A stretch of 64,000 bases of DNA from Cordylochernes scorpioides (GCA_030710605.1 CP092864.1:143365361-143429360); one strand, 5' to 3'. Shown: positions 22,121 to 33,005, counted from the first letter of the stretch. Notes: generated from the sequence alone by a model not told the origin. Program-made: numbers and translations.

Positions 22121-22813
22121 AATTTCTTTCAAATTAAAATGGATGTAACGCGAGAAAATTTTGAGTTGAGAAAATTTAATGTAACAATATGTTAAAATAA
22201 TTAGGGGAGCGATATTTTACATTCACGTTCTAATAGAAGAATGTAAAACTAAAATTTAGATATCCATATTAATTTGTCAAATGTAAATTTGAGTTGAAAA
22301 GATATATTTAGCGGGATGTTAAACGAATGTTTTGAAAAGATAAATTTACACTGTGATAAAAAATATTATAAAAATACTAAGTATAATTATCAACATCAGT
22401 TTATCGAATATAAATTATATAAAAACACAAAACCTATAAGTGATTCATAGTTAAAAGATGATCAAATTACATAATAAAAGAAGAACTAATTTACAAAGAG
22501 TATCATTTTATTAGTTAAAACGGCAAGCTCAAAAGCGGTAGTAGTGCTTTATCAGGCCTCTGAATATGCAAAGGAGGGAAATATGTAATGTGATTTATTT
22601 GCATATATATCTATATTGACCCTCATTGCGAATTCATTGGCCGTATGAAGCGCTACTCTGTAATAAAGTTTTCCATTTAAAACAAAGAATCTCTGTATTC
22701 TTCGTTTTTTATCATCCAAGAGTATGTGGTAAAGAATTATTAGCAAAAAATATAGAACAATATACTTTCCAGGCAGTATAAAAGAGCTGTTAAACAAGTG
22801 GATAAGAGATTAT
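22121..22813. other. No gene seen
   Basis: AT-rich continuation of the intron-like DNA, with possible decayed repeat units up to about 22400. Confidence 0.4.
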
Positions 22814-24068
22814 ATATCGGTATTTGATTAGGATAGCCCAGGATTTCCAGTAGATGCGGTTACCAAGGATATGGTTGAAGATTTCCACGACATGAATTTC
22901 TCAGATCGACGAACGAAAGTGCCTGAAATATTTTTTAAATCAAAATTTTGATTTTAAACATAGTTCTCTTTGAAGGATATACACTTCTTTTAACATCCCT
23001 ATCTTATTTTTCAACCTTTCAAAAATAGGATTTGTCGAAGTCTCGAAAATACGTTACCACCTAGCGATTAGTTCCTTATTAGAGCCAAATTTCATTCCCG
23101 CAAGCCATTTCTTTTTGTTTAGGAGTAAATATAAATCACAGAAAGCGCTTAGTCAGGTGAATAAGGGGGATGCGGCAACAATTAATAACGAAGTTCATGC
23201 AGTTTAGCTGCGACCACTCTGAATGATTGTGCTGACAATTCGTTCTGGTGAAAAACACTTATTTGCTAAATTTGACCGTGTATCCTTCAAATTATTGTCG
23301 ATATGGTCTGAAACTTGTTTTAAGATTGTTCAATGATAATGTCTATTCTTCTTCCAAGAGGCCGAGAGAGACAGAGGGTTGGACATAACCCGGGTTCCTG
23401 GAGTGTCGAAAGCCAACTACCCCCGGGTAAGAGATCTATGATAATGACGCTCTTCGAATATTAGACTGAATCATTGCCATTACGGTAGATGGGACCATCT
23501 TCACCTTCTTTGGAACAGATTTCACCGAGGAAAACTATTGTTCTGCTTGTTTCTTGTTTACCGGGATATAATACTAAAACCCGGTCGTATCGACGGATAC
23601 AAAACGACGTAAAAAGTTCTTTAGGATCTTGGTATAATTGTCCCATGCATTGTTTGGATGCTGACAGGCGCTTATTGCCCATAGTGAGAAATGGTGGCAC
23701 CTATCAGGCCGATAGCATCTCAAACTTCTATGTATAAACTAGTAAATACGATTCCTCCATTGAGACATATATGGCCCATGGAGCCAGAACTTAAAGGCGT
23801 GCCCGAGGGATCACACCAAATGGCAGCTTAATGCATGAAGAATGCACCAGTCCCTTCTGGCTGGAAATTTTGATTGTAGTAGTACAACTACGGTTATAGG
23901 CGTACAAGCATATCAGCTTATGTAGCCATGACATTCATCTGTGCTACTTCAGGCACTTTCGTTAGTATATCTGAGAGATTCATGTCGTGGAAATCTTCAA
24001 CCATATCCTTGGTAACCGCATCTACTGGATATCCTGGGCGATTCTAATCAAATACTGATATACAATCT
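22814..24068 (-). mobile_element. Unknown 1.25-kb element with 110-bp inverted ends
   Basis: Inverted repeats of about 110 bp at 22814-22930 and 23945-24068 share GTAGATGCGGTTACCAAGGA and ATGGTTGAAGATTTCCACGA. Both ends translate to a matching frame (PVDAVTKDMVEDFHDMN), so the repeat was once coding. On the minus strand between them, 23461-23700 gives an open frame with FTSFCIRRYDRVLVLYPGKQ that I do not recognise. The base composition is higher in GC than the flanks. It could be a decayed transposon whose coding end was duplicated in inverse orientation. Confidence 0.5.
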
Positions 24069-24706
24069 TTTTTAAATATCAAACCAATATCTAAATGCAG
24101 TCATGGACGAAGAAATACTCTATAAGCGGTATACAGATTTGTTGATATTTCTTCGCATATTTTTTCATTCAAAATGAGAAACACTGAACAATACTGCATA
24201 TTCTCCATCTTAGACCGGGGATGACTTACTGAAATAGCTGCCAAACAGAAAAAAATCCTATAAATCAGTGCGAATATCGACACATTCACGTTTAAAGAAT
24301 GCAAAAACATCATTATAACAACAACAACTGGCTTTAACAACGCCATCTATCTCTAAAAACATGTACTAACTGAACTGACCTCGTATTCACACACAGCCAC
24401 AACGGAAAGTAATTACACACGCACACACCGAGGCGAGCGCCCACGCTTTTTCGAGCTCCGCCATTTTCCGCCTCTGGCGATGTAAAAGTGATGCCAATTG
24501 TGTCAAAATATATTGACTGAAAGCCCTTTAAAAGCTGCATGTGTGCCTGAAAGGCCCAGCTTCGAGCCTCAAGCTAATGCAGAGATTTCTGCCAAAATTG
24601 AATTTCAAAATCAAAATCACACAACGGAAAGTACATATACACATATATTAGGTTAGTGTGAATATATAAGTGACTTGTAGGAAATTAATTAATCAAAAAA
24701 ATTAAT
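24069..24706. other. No gene seen
   Basis: Mixed composition. A GC-richer patch at 24360-24480 has CACACACGCACACACCG. No recognisable gene. Confidence 0.35.
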
Positions 24707-25357
24707 AGTTAAAACTAGTATCGTTAGTAATAATAGTGAGATAGAAATATATAATGATAGGAAGTATTGAAGAAAAACACTGAAAATCAAGATGTGCGCA
24801 ACTTAAGTAGGATATAATAGTTAAAACTAGTATCGTTAGTAATAATAGTGAGATAGAAGCATATAATGATAGGAAGCATTGAAGAAAAACACTGAAAATC
24901 AAGATGTGCGCAACTTAAGTAGGATATAATAGTTAAAACTAGTATCGTTAGTAATAATAGTGAGATAGAAGTATATAATGATAGGAAGCATTAAAGAAAA
25001 ACACTGAAAATCAAGATGTGCGCAACTTAAGTTGGATATAATAGTTAAAACTAGTATCGTTAGTAATAATAGTGAGATAGAAGCATTGAAGAAAAACACT
25101 GAAAATCAAGATGTGCGCAACTTAAGTAGGATATAATAGTTAAAACTAGTATCGTTAGTAATAATAGTGAGATAGAAATATATAATGATAGGAAGCATTA
25201 AAGAAAAAACGCTGAAAATCAAGATGTGCGCAATTTAAGTAGGATATAATAGTTAAAACTAGTATCGTTAGTAATAATAGTGAGATAGAAATATATAATG
25301 ATAGAAAGCATTGAAGAAAAACACTGAAAATCAAGATGTGCGCAACTTAAGTAGGGT
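24707..25357. repeat. 112-bp tandem array, about 6 units
   Basis: Units start AGTTAAAACTAGTATCGTTA at 24707, 24819, 24931, 25043, 25138 and 25251. All are 112-113 bp except the fourth, which lacks 17 bp (the ATATAATGATAGG part). Sequence identity between units is very high, indicating recent amplification. Confidence 0.93.
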
Positions 25358-25576
25358 ATTACGATATGGCAAACGTTATTAAAAACTCCGCATGTCTAGA
25401 TTTTGCCAACGTTTCAACAAAATACATCATATTTTAAATGAATACATTGTTGTTCTAATTGAATGCTAACATCGTTTGATATAGGTGTTAGAAGTTCCAA
25501 TAGTATTGATGAATACTATCTCCGCCATATTAAATTTTACTGAATATAAATAAGATACACTAGCAGCCATATGTTA

Positions 25577-25860
25577 TCCACGAAGTTGGCTGATACGTGT
25601 GGAGTGTTGGGACTTAAGGCGACCAGGGGTTTTTCGGACTTGATCACTTCGGGCTGGAAGACTGCCGCAGGAGCAAGGGGCGGCATCTCTTCATCTTTCT
25701 CGTTCTTATTGGCTTTGACGTTTAGGTCGTGTGGCCTGAAGTCAGAATAGTGATCTGATGATGGCTTTGTTGTAAACATCGAATCATTCTCTCGATAATT
25801 TAACAAAATCCACGGTTTGGCTCCCGAATAGTTTTTCTTGATGAGGAAGACTCGAGGCAT
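25577..25860 (-). CDS. Candidate exon with SNAG-like N-terminus (Snail/Scratch/Gfi type)
   Basis: Minus-strand frame starting MPRVFLIKKNYSGAKPW at 25860. The SNAG repression motif of Snail, Scratch, Gfi and Ovo zinc-finger factors is MPRxFL(I/V)KK at the very N-terminus, and the following AKPxxxxNY spacing resembles Snail. About 90 residues follow, rich in Pro/Ser/Lys, and GC is higher than in the flanks, as expected of coding DNA. An in-frame Met six residues upstream (25875) is possible, but the SNAG motif favours 25860. The end is uncertain: a donor may lie at about 25577-25590, otherwise the frame stops at 25537. No zinc fingers are visible nearby. On the antisense strand inside the presumed onecut intron. 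It could also be a lone coding relic. Confidence 0.5.
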
Positions 25861-25875
25861 GATTGCAGACTCCAT

Positions 25876-26141
25876 ATGTTATCAGAAATTTAAACTATTT
25901 TTGACGCTTTGATTCTTTATCAAGCAGTAGAAATTTGTTTTATTTTTAAAAAGAATCATAGGCGTTAAAATAATTACTAAATATGTACGTAAATACAGAT
26001 AGTATCCAATGTAGGAATGTTGAGAGCGTTGTCATAAAAGAACCTCAACCATATTCCATTATAAAATGCCAACACCAAAGTGGTAAGAGTATAAGGCCCC
26101 ACTATTAATTCAAGAATGTCGATTCTTCGTCATTTTAAATA
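25876..26141. other. No gene seen
   Basis: Immediately upstream of the SNAG-like start on the minus strand. AT-rich with no evident promoter motif. Confidence 0.35.
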
Positions 26142-26422
26142 CACCTATCCCTCGATTTACACGGTACTTGTTTTACACGTTTTCGCTTTTACACGGTTTT
26201 TCAAATAAGTTTTTTTTTTGTTGTTTTTATCGCACTATACTAAATGCTACTGTGATTGAACACATGCGCTGTGTACACATCTCACGAGGAATCCCGAGCT
26301 TATGTGCTGACTACATATTTTAACCTGTCAATGCATTTTATTTTTATTTCAGTGTACACCTATCCCCCGATTTACACGTTTTTCTCAGGAACGTATCTAC
26401 CGTGTAAATCGGGGGATAAGTG
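26142..26422 (-). mobile_element. MITE family M1, copy E
   Basis: 281-bp full-length subfamily-1 copy, inverse orientation, TA flanks, intact terminal and internal inverted motifs. Confidence 0.9.
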
Positions 26423-26651
26423 TATTACCAAATGTAGAAACATGAAATCAAATGTAAGATTTTTATCAAAGGTTATAATTAATATAGGGTTATCATTGAA
26501 TACTAATAAAAATGAGTTATCGCTTTAAATTCCGATATTTGAATGCTGCAAAGGATTAGGCGTTGTTAAACCCTAAATTTAAGAACATTAATAATTAGGT
26601 CACGATCGAATGAGTTAATACCACTTTATTATGCCTATAGTTATCTTGCTC

Positions 26652-26683
<32 letters not shown>

Positions 26684-26740
26684 CTTTATATTTAAAAAAG
26701 ATGCATATATTGGATTTAAAATGAATTTATTGTTCCAATA
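26423..26740. other. No gene seen; (TA)n microsatellite
   Basis: A (TA)n run at about 26657-26681 within AT-rich DNA. Confidence 0.5.
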
Positions 26741-26790
26741 TTTCGAGGGGCAACTCGCCTCTCTTTATCGAGGATGTTTGTGTTTTTCAC
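26725..26790 (-). ncRNA. GAAATATTG hairpin motif, family 3, copy J1
   Basis: Minus strand reads CTCGATAAAGAG, then an AGGC/GCCCCT hairpin, then CGAAATATTGGAACAATAAA. The stem sequence differs from the copies at 27.2-27.6 kb but the flanking CGATAAAG and GAAATATTG are the same, so the base-paired form rather than the sequence is conserved. Confidence 0.45.
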
Positions 26791-26976
26791 TAAAGCATGC
26801 GCGCACGCGTACACCACTCTCGTTCCACAAGGCCAACGAAAGAATTGTATCCTTGATTTAAACATTACATTCAGTATATATACAGCTAACAATTATATAT
26901 AATATTACAGATAAATACCATTATTATTATTTTGTCTACACATTGTGCTTGAAATAGAAATATATATATATACATA

Positions 26977-27139
26977 CAGTAGAACCTCCCTTTAGCGGAC
27001 CCTTCTCCACAAAGGACAGTTTTCATTTGCAAAATTACCATTTTTACAATTTAGCAACTCTCCGGTAAGAGGACACCTCTCCCTAAAGGGCACTTTGGCT
27101 CTGCAATTAGGTGTTGTCCTTTACAGGGAGGTTATACTG
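26977..27139. mobile_element. pogo/Tigger-like MITE T1
   Basis: 163 bp with TIRs CAGTAGAACCTCCCTTTA and the inverse of CAGTATAACCTCCCTGTA, flanked by TA on each side. CAGT(A/C)GAACCTC ends are typical of the pogo/Tigger branch of Tc1/mariner. No transposase. Confidence 0.88.
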
Positions 27140-27179
27140 TATATTTATATATATTATTGAATATAGAGCAATCCATATT

Positions 27180-27570
27180 TAAATCATTTATTCAATCATA
27201 TATTGGATTGAATAAAATATATATTGCCAATATTTCGACTGGCTGAACGCCAACCTTTTTCAAGACATTACATTTTTGTATAAACAAACTCAGCGCCGCA
27301 TAGGGGCGCTTCTCTTTTAACACTATTATAACACTCAGCGCCGTTCATTTATTTATACAAAATTGTAATGCCTTGATAAAGGTTGGCGTTCAGCCAGCCG
27401 AAATATTGACGAATATATATTTTATTCAATCCAATATATGCCTTTTTATTATCTAATATATATATATAGGTTATTTAATTAAAAAGGCATATATTGGATC
27501 AAAAAATCATTTATTTTACCAATATTTCTGCTGGCTGAACGCCAACCTTTATCAAGGGGTTATAACATTT
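27180..27570. mobile_element. Inverted-repeat element with family 3 junction motifs (J2-J4)
   Basis: Contains three copies of the motif GGTTGGC-GTTCA-GCCAGCC followed by GAAATATTG: minus at about 27230-27275, plus at 27360-27405 and minus at 27520-27565. Each is next to ATATATTGGAT/ATCCAATATAT arms. In the + copy, stems AATGC/GCATT-like (I), GGTTGGC/GCCAGCC (II) and ATATTG/CAATAT (III) meet at a hammerhead-like three-way junction, but the core reads CTTGATAAA rather than CTGATGA. TCAGCGCCGC/GGGGCGC hairpins lie between. The cousin at 36.14-36.47 kb has complete terminal repeats. Confidence 0.6.
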
Positions 27571-27717
27571 TAAAGTGTGTCAACAACATAGGTTATGTTA
27601 AATCTGTTTGGTGATGACTATGATTGGAGGATTTTCTTGATTATTTTGAGAATACATAAGAATTTTGGCATCAGTTTACAGTATATGTCTGTGATATTGC
27701 AGTGGTAATAATTAATA

Positions 27718-27889
27718 CAGTAGAACTTGGATAATTCGAACTTCTTTAATTCGAAAACCTCTTTAATTCGAATATTTATCTTGGTCCCTAGAATTTCCTA
27801 TATATATAATTTCCGTTTTTAATTCGAATTTTTGGATAATTCGAATTTTTTTATGGTCCCTTGGGGTTCGAATTATCCAAGTTCGACTG
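27718..27889. mobile_element. pogo/Tigger-like MITE T2
   Basis: 172 bp with TIRs CAGTAGAACTTGGATAATTC and the inverse of CAGTCGAACTTGGATAATTC, flanked by TA. Internally, AATTCGAA phrases repeat, as in other members of this MITE type. Confidence 0.92.
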
Positions 27890-28034
27890 TAATAACAGCT
27901 TTAATCACGATTTGCTTCAATTGATACGATAACATAATTAGTGGATGAAATAATGCCTTACTTATGGCGTGCAAACAGCTATCCTGCTTGGACTGACCCA
28001 CCTTAATACCAGATCTATGACTAACCTCCCAGAC

Positions 28035-28515
28035 TCAACCTCAGCATGGAAATTTCTGGTCAACTGGTTCAAATCAGCAATCAGAACAGGACGCGAGTAA
28101 AAGCGCTCAGCAGTAGCTATACTAGTGAGCTGGACTCCCCGGGTAGTTGGTGTTCTGCGCTCCAGGAACCTGGGTTATAAATATCTCTCTCTGGCTGTAT
28201 ATAGTATTTTTGGCAGCATGGAACTTTCTAGTCAACTGGTTAAACTCAGCAATCAAAGCAGGACGCGAGTAAAAGCGCTTAACACTACTCCATACTAGTG
28301 AGCTGGACTCCCCGGGTAGTTGGCGTTCTGCGCTCCAGGAACCTGGGTTATAAATATATCTCTAGCTGTATATAGTATTTTTGGCAGCATGGAACTTTCT
28401 GGTCAACTGGTTCAACTCAGCAATCATAGCAGGACGCGAGTAAAAGCGCTCAACACTAGCTATACTAATGAGCTGGACTCCCCGGGTAGTTGGCGCTCTG
28501 CGCTCCAGAGGGTTA
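28035..28515. repeat. About 172-bp tandem repeat, 3 units
   Basis: Units start near GCATGGAA at 28043, 28215 and 28388. Each includes GCAGGACGCGAGTAAAAGCG and GAGCTGGACTCCCCGGGTAG, and the spacing is 170-173 bp. The third unit is truncated by a (CT)n stretch. Open frames across it are incidental. Confidence 0.9.
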
Positions 28516-28619
28516 TAAATCTCTCTCTCTCTCTCATCTGGTATGTACCACATATCACTAAATCGAAGCAGCTTGTTAGAATTTACCAAAGCTGGCACTG
28601 TGGCTTTATTCACTTCGCT

Positions 28620-29341
28620 GAATATAATCGTTTTGTGAAAAGAATATAAAATGTCATGCTATAGCACGTCAAATTAATATATATTTCTAAACATTTATAT
28701 TAAATAAATCAAATAGAAGTTAGATATGCTAATCAAAGTTTAATATAAAGTAGATTCCGCTTTTATTCCTTTTTTTAGATTTCCTTTATATCCATCTGCC
28801 TCTTTTGGTAAACATTCAACCAATCAGCTGCTCTATATGGAAAGAAAGACAAAAGTTATCTCTTCAATCGATATCACCATATTGCTTATGAATAATTGAT
28901 AAATTAACTCATTTCCTTGTACCCCCCCCCCCCCCTTCATTTCCCGAACAACTTACGGTTAGTCTCCTTAGGCCTTCTATATCACAACTCACACTGTATG
29001 AATTGACAAAGATTCGCCTGACAGCTAAGATCGTTTTTAGATCACAGGTTAAAAAATTCCTTGAGTTTCTAATTCCGTTAGAAACCAGAATTTATCTTTC
29101 TATCTTTTATTTGAACGATTAGTGTGGATTAAATTTGATTACTATACTTATCAATCTTCTTACAGCATATGCACAAAGTCAGAGCAGTCGAAATCCTTTA
29201 ACTAATAAGAATTATATATGGACTATACTATAAGTTCATTAATTATTGCAGGATTGCAGATTTAAACAAATTACAAAAATCATAAGACGCCGCAACTCTC
29301 TTTTTATTCGCCTGATTGAAGAAAACTTCAGCTAACTAAAA
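28620..29341. other. No gene seen
   Basis: AT-rich. A run of 14 C lies at 28922-28935. Nothing else recognised. Confidence 0.4.
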
Positions 29342-29850
29342 TCTTCAATGTGAAAAAATAGTAAAAATGTAATATTGTACTGGGATAAGGTGCATAAATT
29401 AAGAAAAAAGCATGTCCTTATCGTGCAATTAAAAGTTGCTGATGGCTTGCGCCATCTTGAGCCATCAGCAACTTTCAGTTGCACGATAAGGAGATGCCTT
29501 TTTTCTTAATTTATGCACCTTATCCTAGTACAATATTACATTTGTACTATTTTTTCACATTGTGTAGCGTTCTCACGCAATTCTGGCCTTAACTACCTGT
29601 TTCATGATTTTTCAGGATGCCTTAATGGCCAATTTTTTGGTCGTTGAGGTACAGCTTGCCTCACGCTGATGAGGGCCAACAGTCCGAAACGCGTCCGTGG
29701 TTAGCTTTTCTTGATTAATCAAGAATGGGTATTTGGCCAATTCTGGAATAATTAAAAATCAACGAGAATAGTTTATAATTATTCCGATAGATGGCGCAAG
29801 CCATCAGCAACTCTCAGTTGCACGATAAGGAGAGGCCTTTTTTCTTAATA
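29342..29850 (+). mobile_element. Hammerhead-bearing element E2
   Basis: Starts with a near-perfect palindrome (arms 29342-29455 and 29460-29568) built from the family terminus AAGGCATCTCCTTATCGTGC plus its outer flank. Then comes a spacer (TTCTGGCCTTAACTACC), hammerhead H3, the CTTGATTAATCAAG hairpin, and finally the right terminus ending GATAAGGAGAGGCC near 29836. Compared with E1, this is one arm plus an inverted duplication of its end. Confidence 0.75.
29661..29700 (+). ncRNA. Type I hammerhead ribozyme, copy H3 (intact core)
   Basis: TCACG-CTGATGA-GGGC-CAACA-GTCC-GAAA-CGCGTC-CGTGG. Stem I is 5 bp with one wobble, and stem II keeps pairing through a G-U. Every invariant core residue is present. 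Outside the inner stem I, AGCT (29654-29657) and AGCT (29703-29706) can extend helix I across an internal loop, as in natural hammerheads with peripheral contacts. Confidence 0.82.
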
Positions 29851-30729
29851 AAATCTTCAAATTTATTCAATTATGTAAATTCTTAGATTTTTCTGTCCTG
29901 TATTTATATAAATTCCTCTTTAAAAATTCTATATAATCTCTCTTCATTGCTTTGTTTATACATTTCAGTTAGTTGAAAATGGGCTTGCTTTATTCCTTAT
30001 GATTTTTGTAATTCGTACTATATGTACAATTGAAAGTGAGAAATCAGCGAAAAAAATAACATTTCTCAATAGAACCTGAACGGTATAGATTAATATTCTA
30101 TTTTACCATATGCACGCATCTTTTTCCATTCCTAAAAAAAGTGTTGAATTTATATTTAAAAAACGTATGAATAATATATTTAATCTTAAAATGGAATACA
30201 GTTGTAAAAAATGTATTTTCAAAATTTGATTTAATATATAATTGGCCCGAAATTAATTCACTTGACACAATGTTGGCTTATTTTGTGCGATAGATAGTGT
30301 GGCTTTGTATTACAATAAATAATATGATTGAATTGATAATCTTACACTAGAAGTTAACTTCTATACTAACGTATAGAGTATAGGTTAAATTATCTCACCA
30401 TGATTTGTTATTGAACTTGTTGTTGAATATGGATTGAGATGTTTACCATGGGCGTATCGACATAAAAACTTTAGACAATATAATTTCTTACTTTCTCAAT
30501 GAATTATTTATAAAAGATATCAAAACAATGCTGATATATAAAAACACGATATAATTCTGTAATTTGGGGAGTTTATGAATATTAAAGCATCCAATTTAAT
30601 AGAAGAATATCGAATTGTGTAGAAACCGCTATAGAGTTTCACTGAAGATTTTCACCTACTTACCTATTCAGGAGTTCTAAATAGATCCCATAGTGTTGAT
30701 GGCATTTAATAAAATAATGGCGAAGATAT
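29851..30729. other. No gene seen
   Basis: Very AT-rich unique sequence. Confidence 0.4.
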
Positions 30730-30734
30730 GAAAT

Positions 30735-31155
30735 ATTGATGTACAAACAGAGCCCGAACAGAGGCAAATATCTCCATGTAGCTGAGACGTTATAAAAAAT
30801 CTTGATATATTCAGCAGGGCTTGATTGACAAGGACAAAGGTCTCTATGTTTTTACGACATCATCAAGAAATCTTGATGTATCAACAGAACCCGGGTGACA
30901 AGGGTCTCAGTGTAGCTGAGACGTTGTCAAAAATCTTGATGTATTCAGAAGAGCCCGAACAGAGGCAAATATCTCCATGTAGCTGAAACGTTATAAAAAA
31001 TATATCTTCAACAGGACAAAATTGACATGGACAAAAGTCTCTATGTATTTAAGACATCATCAAGAAATATTGATATCAACAGAGCCCGGGTGACAAGGGA
31101 CTCTGTGTAGCTGAGAGACGTAATTAGGAAATAAAAAAACAAGAAATCTTGATGG
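30735..31155. repeat. Higher-order repeat: three about 67-bp monomers per 203-bp unit
   Basis: Monomers share AATCTTGATGTATTCANCAGAGC, TGACAAGG and GTAGCTGAGACGT. The phrase GCCCGAACAGAGGCAAATAT recurs at about 30750 and 30953 (203 bp apart), with two different monomer types in between in the same order, so the array is built of three-monomer units. Confidence 0.75.
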
Positions 31156-31556
31156 CAAAGCCCGAGATCCATCGACCCGATGATGACTCAAATGCCCCCC
31201 AAATCCTCCCTAAAACGAATAGAGCTGATAAGGGTTTGTTGCCGTTTAGCCATTTTTTACTTCCCCGCGGTGTGGCCTGGATGTTCGCACCTGCACCGGG
31301 GCCACCAATCCACCTACTTCTATGTAATCTTGCTTACGTTCCACATTGCACCAACATACCAAATTAAAACTGTATAGATTTATTAGCGCGTTTTAGGAGT
31401 ATATTAAATTATTTCTGTTCAGTTTTTATAAATTTATATTCGATTTTTAATACTATTTCTCTTGGGTATTGCTTGAAAAAGGGCTTAGGTGTCATTATCA
31501 TGCGATTTGAAATTGATTTTTTTCCAATTCATCTTTTTCGAACAGAGATTTAGTTG

Positions 31557-31760
31557 TTGTTGTTGTCGTGTCCAAAGAAGAGTCTCAGATGTCTCCATGC
31601 ATCTCCATCACAGCAGCAGCAATATCCACTATCTTGCTCTTCATTGGAAAATGGGTGCCGTTGCCACGTTAGTCACCCTGGAAACGAACCAGAATTTGGT
31701 CGAATATTCCAAGGGTCCAGGGGGGACCGCAGGGAGGTGTGGTCGGACTTCTCCCCCCCT
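31557..31760 (-). mobile_element. SINE with (CAA)n tail, source of the 98-bp satellite
   Basis: About 204-bp element on the minus strand, beginning in C-rich sequence (complement of GGGGGGAC and TCCCCCCCT) and ending in (CAA)n at 31557. The 13-bp target-site duplication AGAGATTTAGTTG flanks it at 31544-31556 and 31761-31773. Its last 90 bases (GTGATGGAGATGCATGGAGA and ATCTGAGACTCTTCTTTGGA) match the 98-bp satellite unit at 3.5-5.2 kb. Confidence 0.82.
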
Positions 31761-31789
31761 AGAGATTTAGTTGAAATATTATTTGTATA

Positions 31790-32080
31790 GATGAGCCAGT
31801 TAAATCTTGAAATTTTGTATTGGGATACTTTGCCACATGTTGTGGTACATTTGGATGAGGAAAGCGAAAACTAGAACGCGGCTGAATCAACACTAACCTT
31901 TTCAGTGATAGGCTAACCTTGACGTATGCACGGTGTGGCCACTGGACATGTGTCGGACCTGTAGGCTATTGTTGGGTGCTGCGCTGCCTGGAGTACAGGA
32001 GCTCCATCTATGCTTCCTTTCTTCCTGTAGTGAATCTGTATAAGCCCGGTGGTCTTAATAAAGCTGTGTTGTTGTTGTAG
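31790..32080 (+). mobile_element. (GTT)n-tailed retroposon, different body
   Basis: A GC-richer body (GCACGGTGTGGCCACTGGAC) ends in GAATCTGTATAAGCCCGG, TCTTAATAAAGCTGTG and (TTG)n. The 3' end follows the layout of family R1 (GAATCCTGTATAGGG, CCCTAAATAAAGGC, then GTT repeats), but the body is unrelated. Boundaries on the left are uncertain. Confidence 0.6.
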
Positions 32081-32226
32081 TTATATTTTTATATATAATA
32101 GTATTTTTGATTATATTTAAAGTATTATACTTCTGGCGATTTATTGTTTCCTAGTTTTTATCCTTTAAAAGGGTTTCCGTTTTCGAAAGCTAGAGAGAGA
32201 GATTTGTGAATAAAAATTTAAAAATA

Positions 32227-32293
32227 AACCTAACCCATCCACGAACGCGTTTCGGGCTGTTGGCCCTCGTCAGCGTGGAGCAGGCTAGGTTAA
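32227..32293 (-). ncRNA. Type I hammerhead ribozyme, copy H4 with long stem I
   Basis: Minus strand: CCACG-CTGACGA-GGGC-CAACA-GCCC-GAAA-CGCGTT-CGTGG. The core is intact: the variable seventh position is C, and the cleavage triplet is GTT, still NUH. Beyond the 5-bp inner stem I, AACCTA pairs with TAGGTT across an internal loop, giving a closed helix I. The flanking element is short and its ends are not clear. Confidence 0.85.
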
Positions 32294-32439
32294 GCGTATT
32301 TACGCAAGTTTGGCCTTACATACCCATTTCTTGGTTTCTCAAGAAGTCTCTTAGAAAAATAGTATTTCGGTATACGAGATCTACAAGATGGCATGGTCAA
32401 ATCTCGCAATGGCAAATATAATCGCTTTCTTATTTAGGG

Positions 32440-32605
32440 AATATTGAAGATAAATAAAAAAATAATAATAATTCGTTCATATTGTGTTCTCATTAATTAT
32501 CGCTTTACTCGGTTTTATCATCATGAGTCACGTGACGCTACGTCAGCATTTTATTTGTAAATATTTTGTTTAGATATCTCTCAGTTTTCTTTAAGATTGG
32601 GAATC
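32440..32605 (-). repeat. Dispersed repeat holding the empty site of MITE copy A
   Basis: Minus-strand relative of 1-36 plus 305-395. AACAAAATATTTACAAATAA here corresponds to AACAAAA-TA-[MITE]-TA-TTTACAAA there. Also shared: GTCACGTGACT and ATGATGATAAA. Confidence 0.8.
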
Positions 32606-32745
32606 ATTGTAAATACTTTCCTTATTTAAAAAATATATTTGTTTTATGATTACTGGTGTCATTTATAATATGGATCAATCTAACATTGACATTAAGCCTC
32701 AGGACAATGCAACAATATATGTTACAAAAAAAGACGGAAAAATAT

Positions 32746-33005
32746 GTCCAGGGTAGCCTAGTGGACATGGCATCTGCCCGGTAAGCGGAACACTGTGGGT
32801 TCGATTCCCATCCCTGGACACTTTTATTTTTCCGTTTATCATTACTCTTCACAATTCACCCTTTCATACCTCATCCAAAAGGTTAGAAATAATCGTTATT
32901 TCTCTTTAAAATAAAATTTGAATTTTCGTTTAAAAGAAACACATGCGGGATATTATTTCAAATGTCGTTTTACAATCACAAGCCGCATTATATTATATTG
33001 TAAAA
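32746..33005 (+). mobile_element. tRNA-headed SINE, full copy
   Basis: The head at 32746-32819 folds as a tRNA: 7-bp acceptor GTCCAGG/CCTGGAC, box A TAGCCTAGTGG, T arm GTGGG-TTCGATT-CCCAT, and an anticodon arm TCTGC/GCGGA with loop CCGGTAA (GGT in anticodon position, but C instead of the invariant U33). A T-run follows, then a roughly 180-bp AT-rich body ending near ACAATCACAAGCCGCATTAT. The same SINE forms the 5.6-6.06 kb palindrome. Confidence 0.82.
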
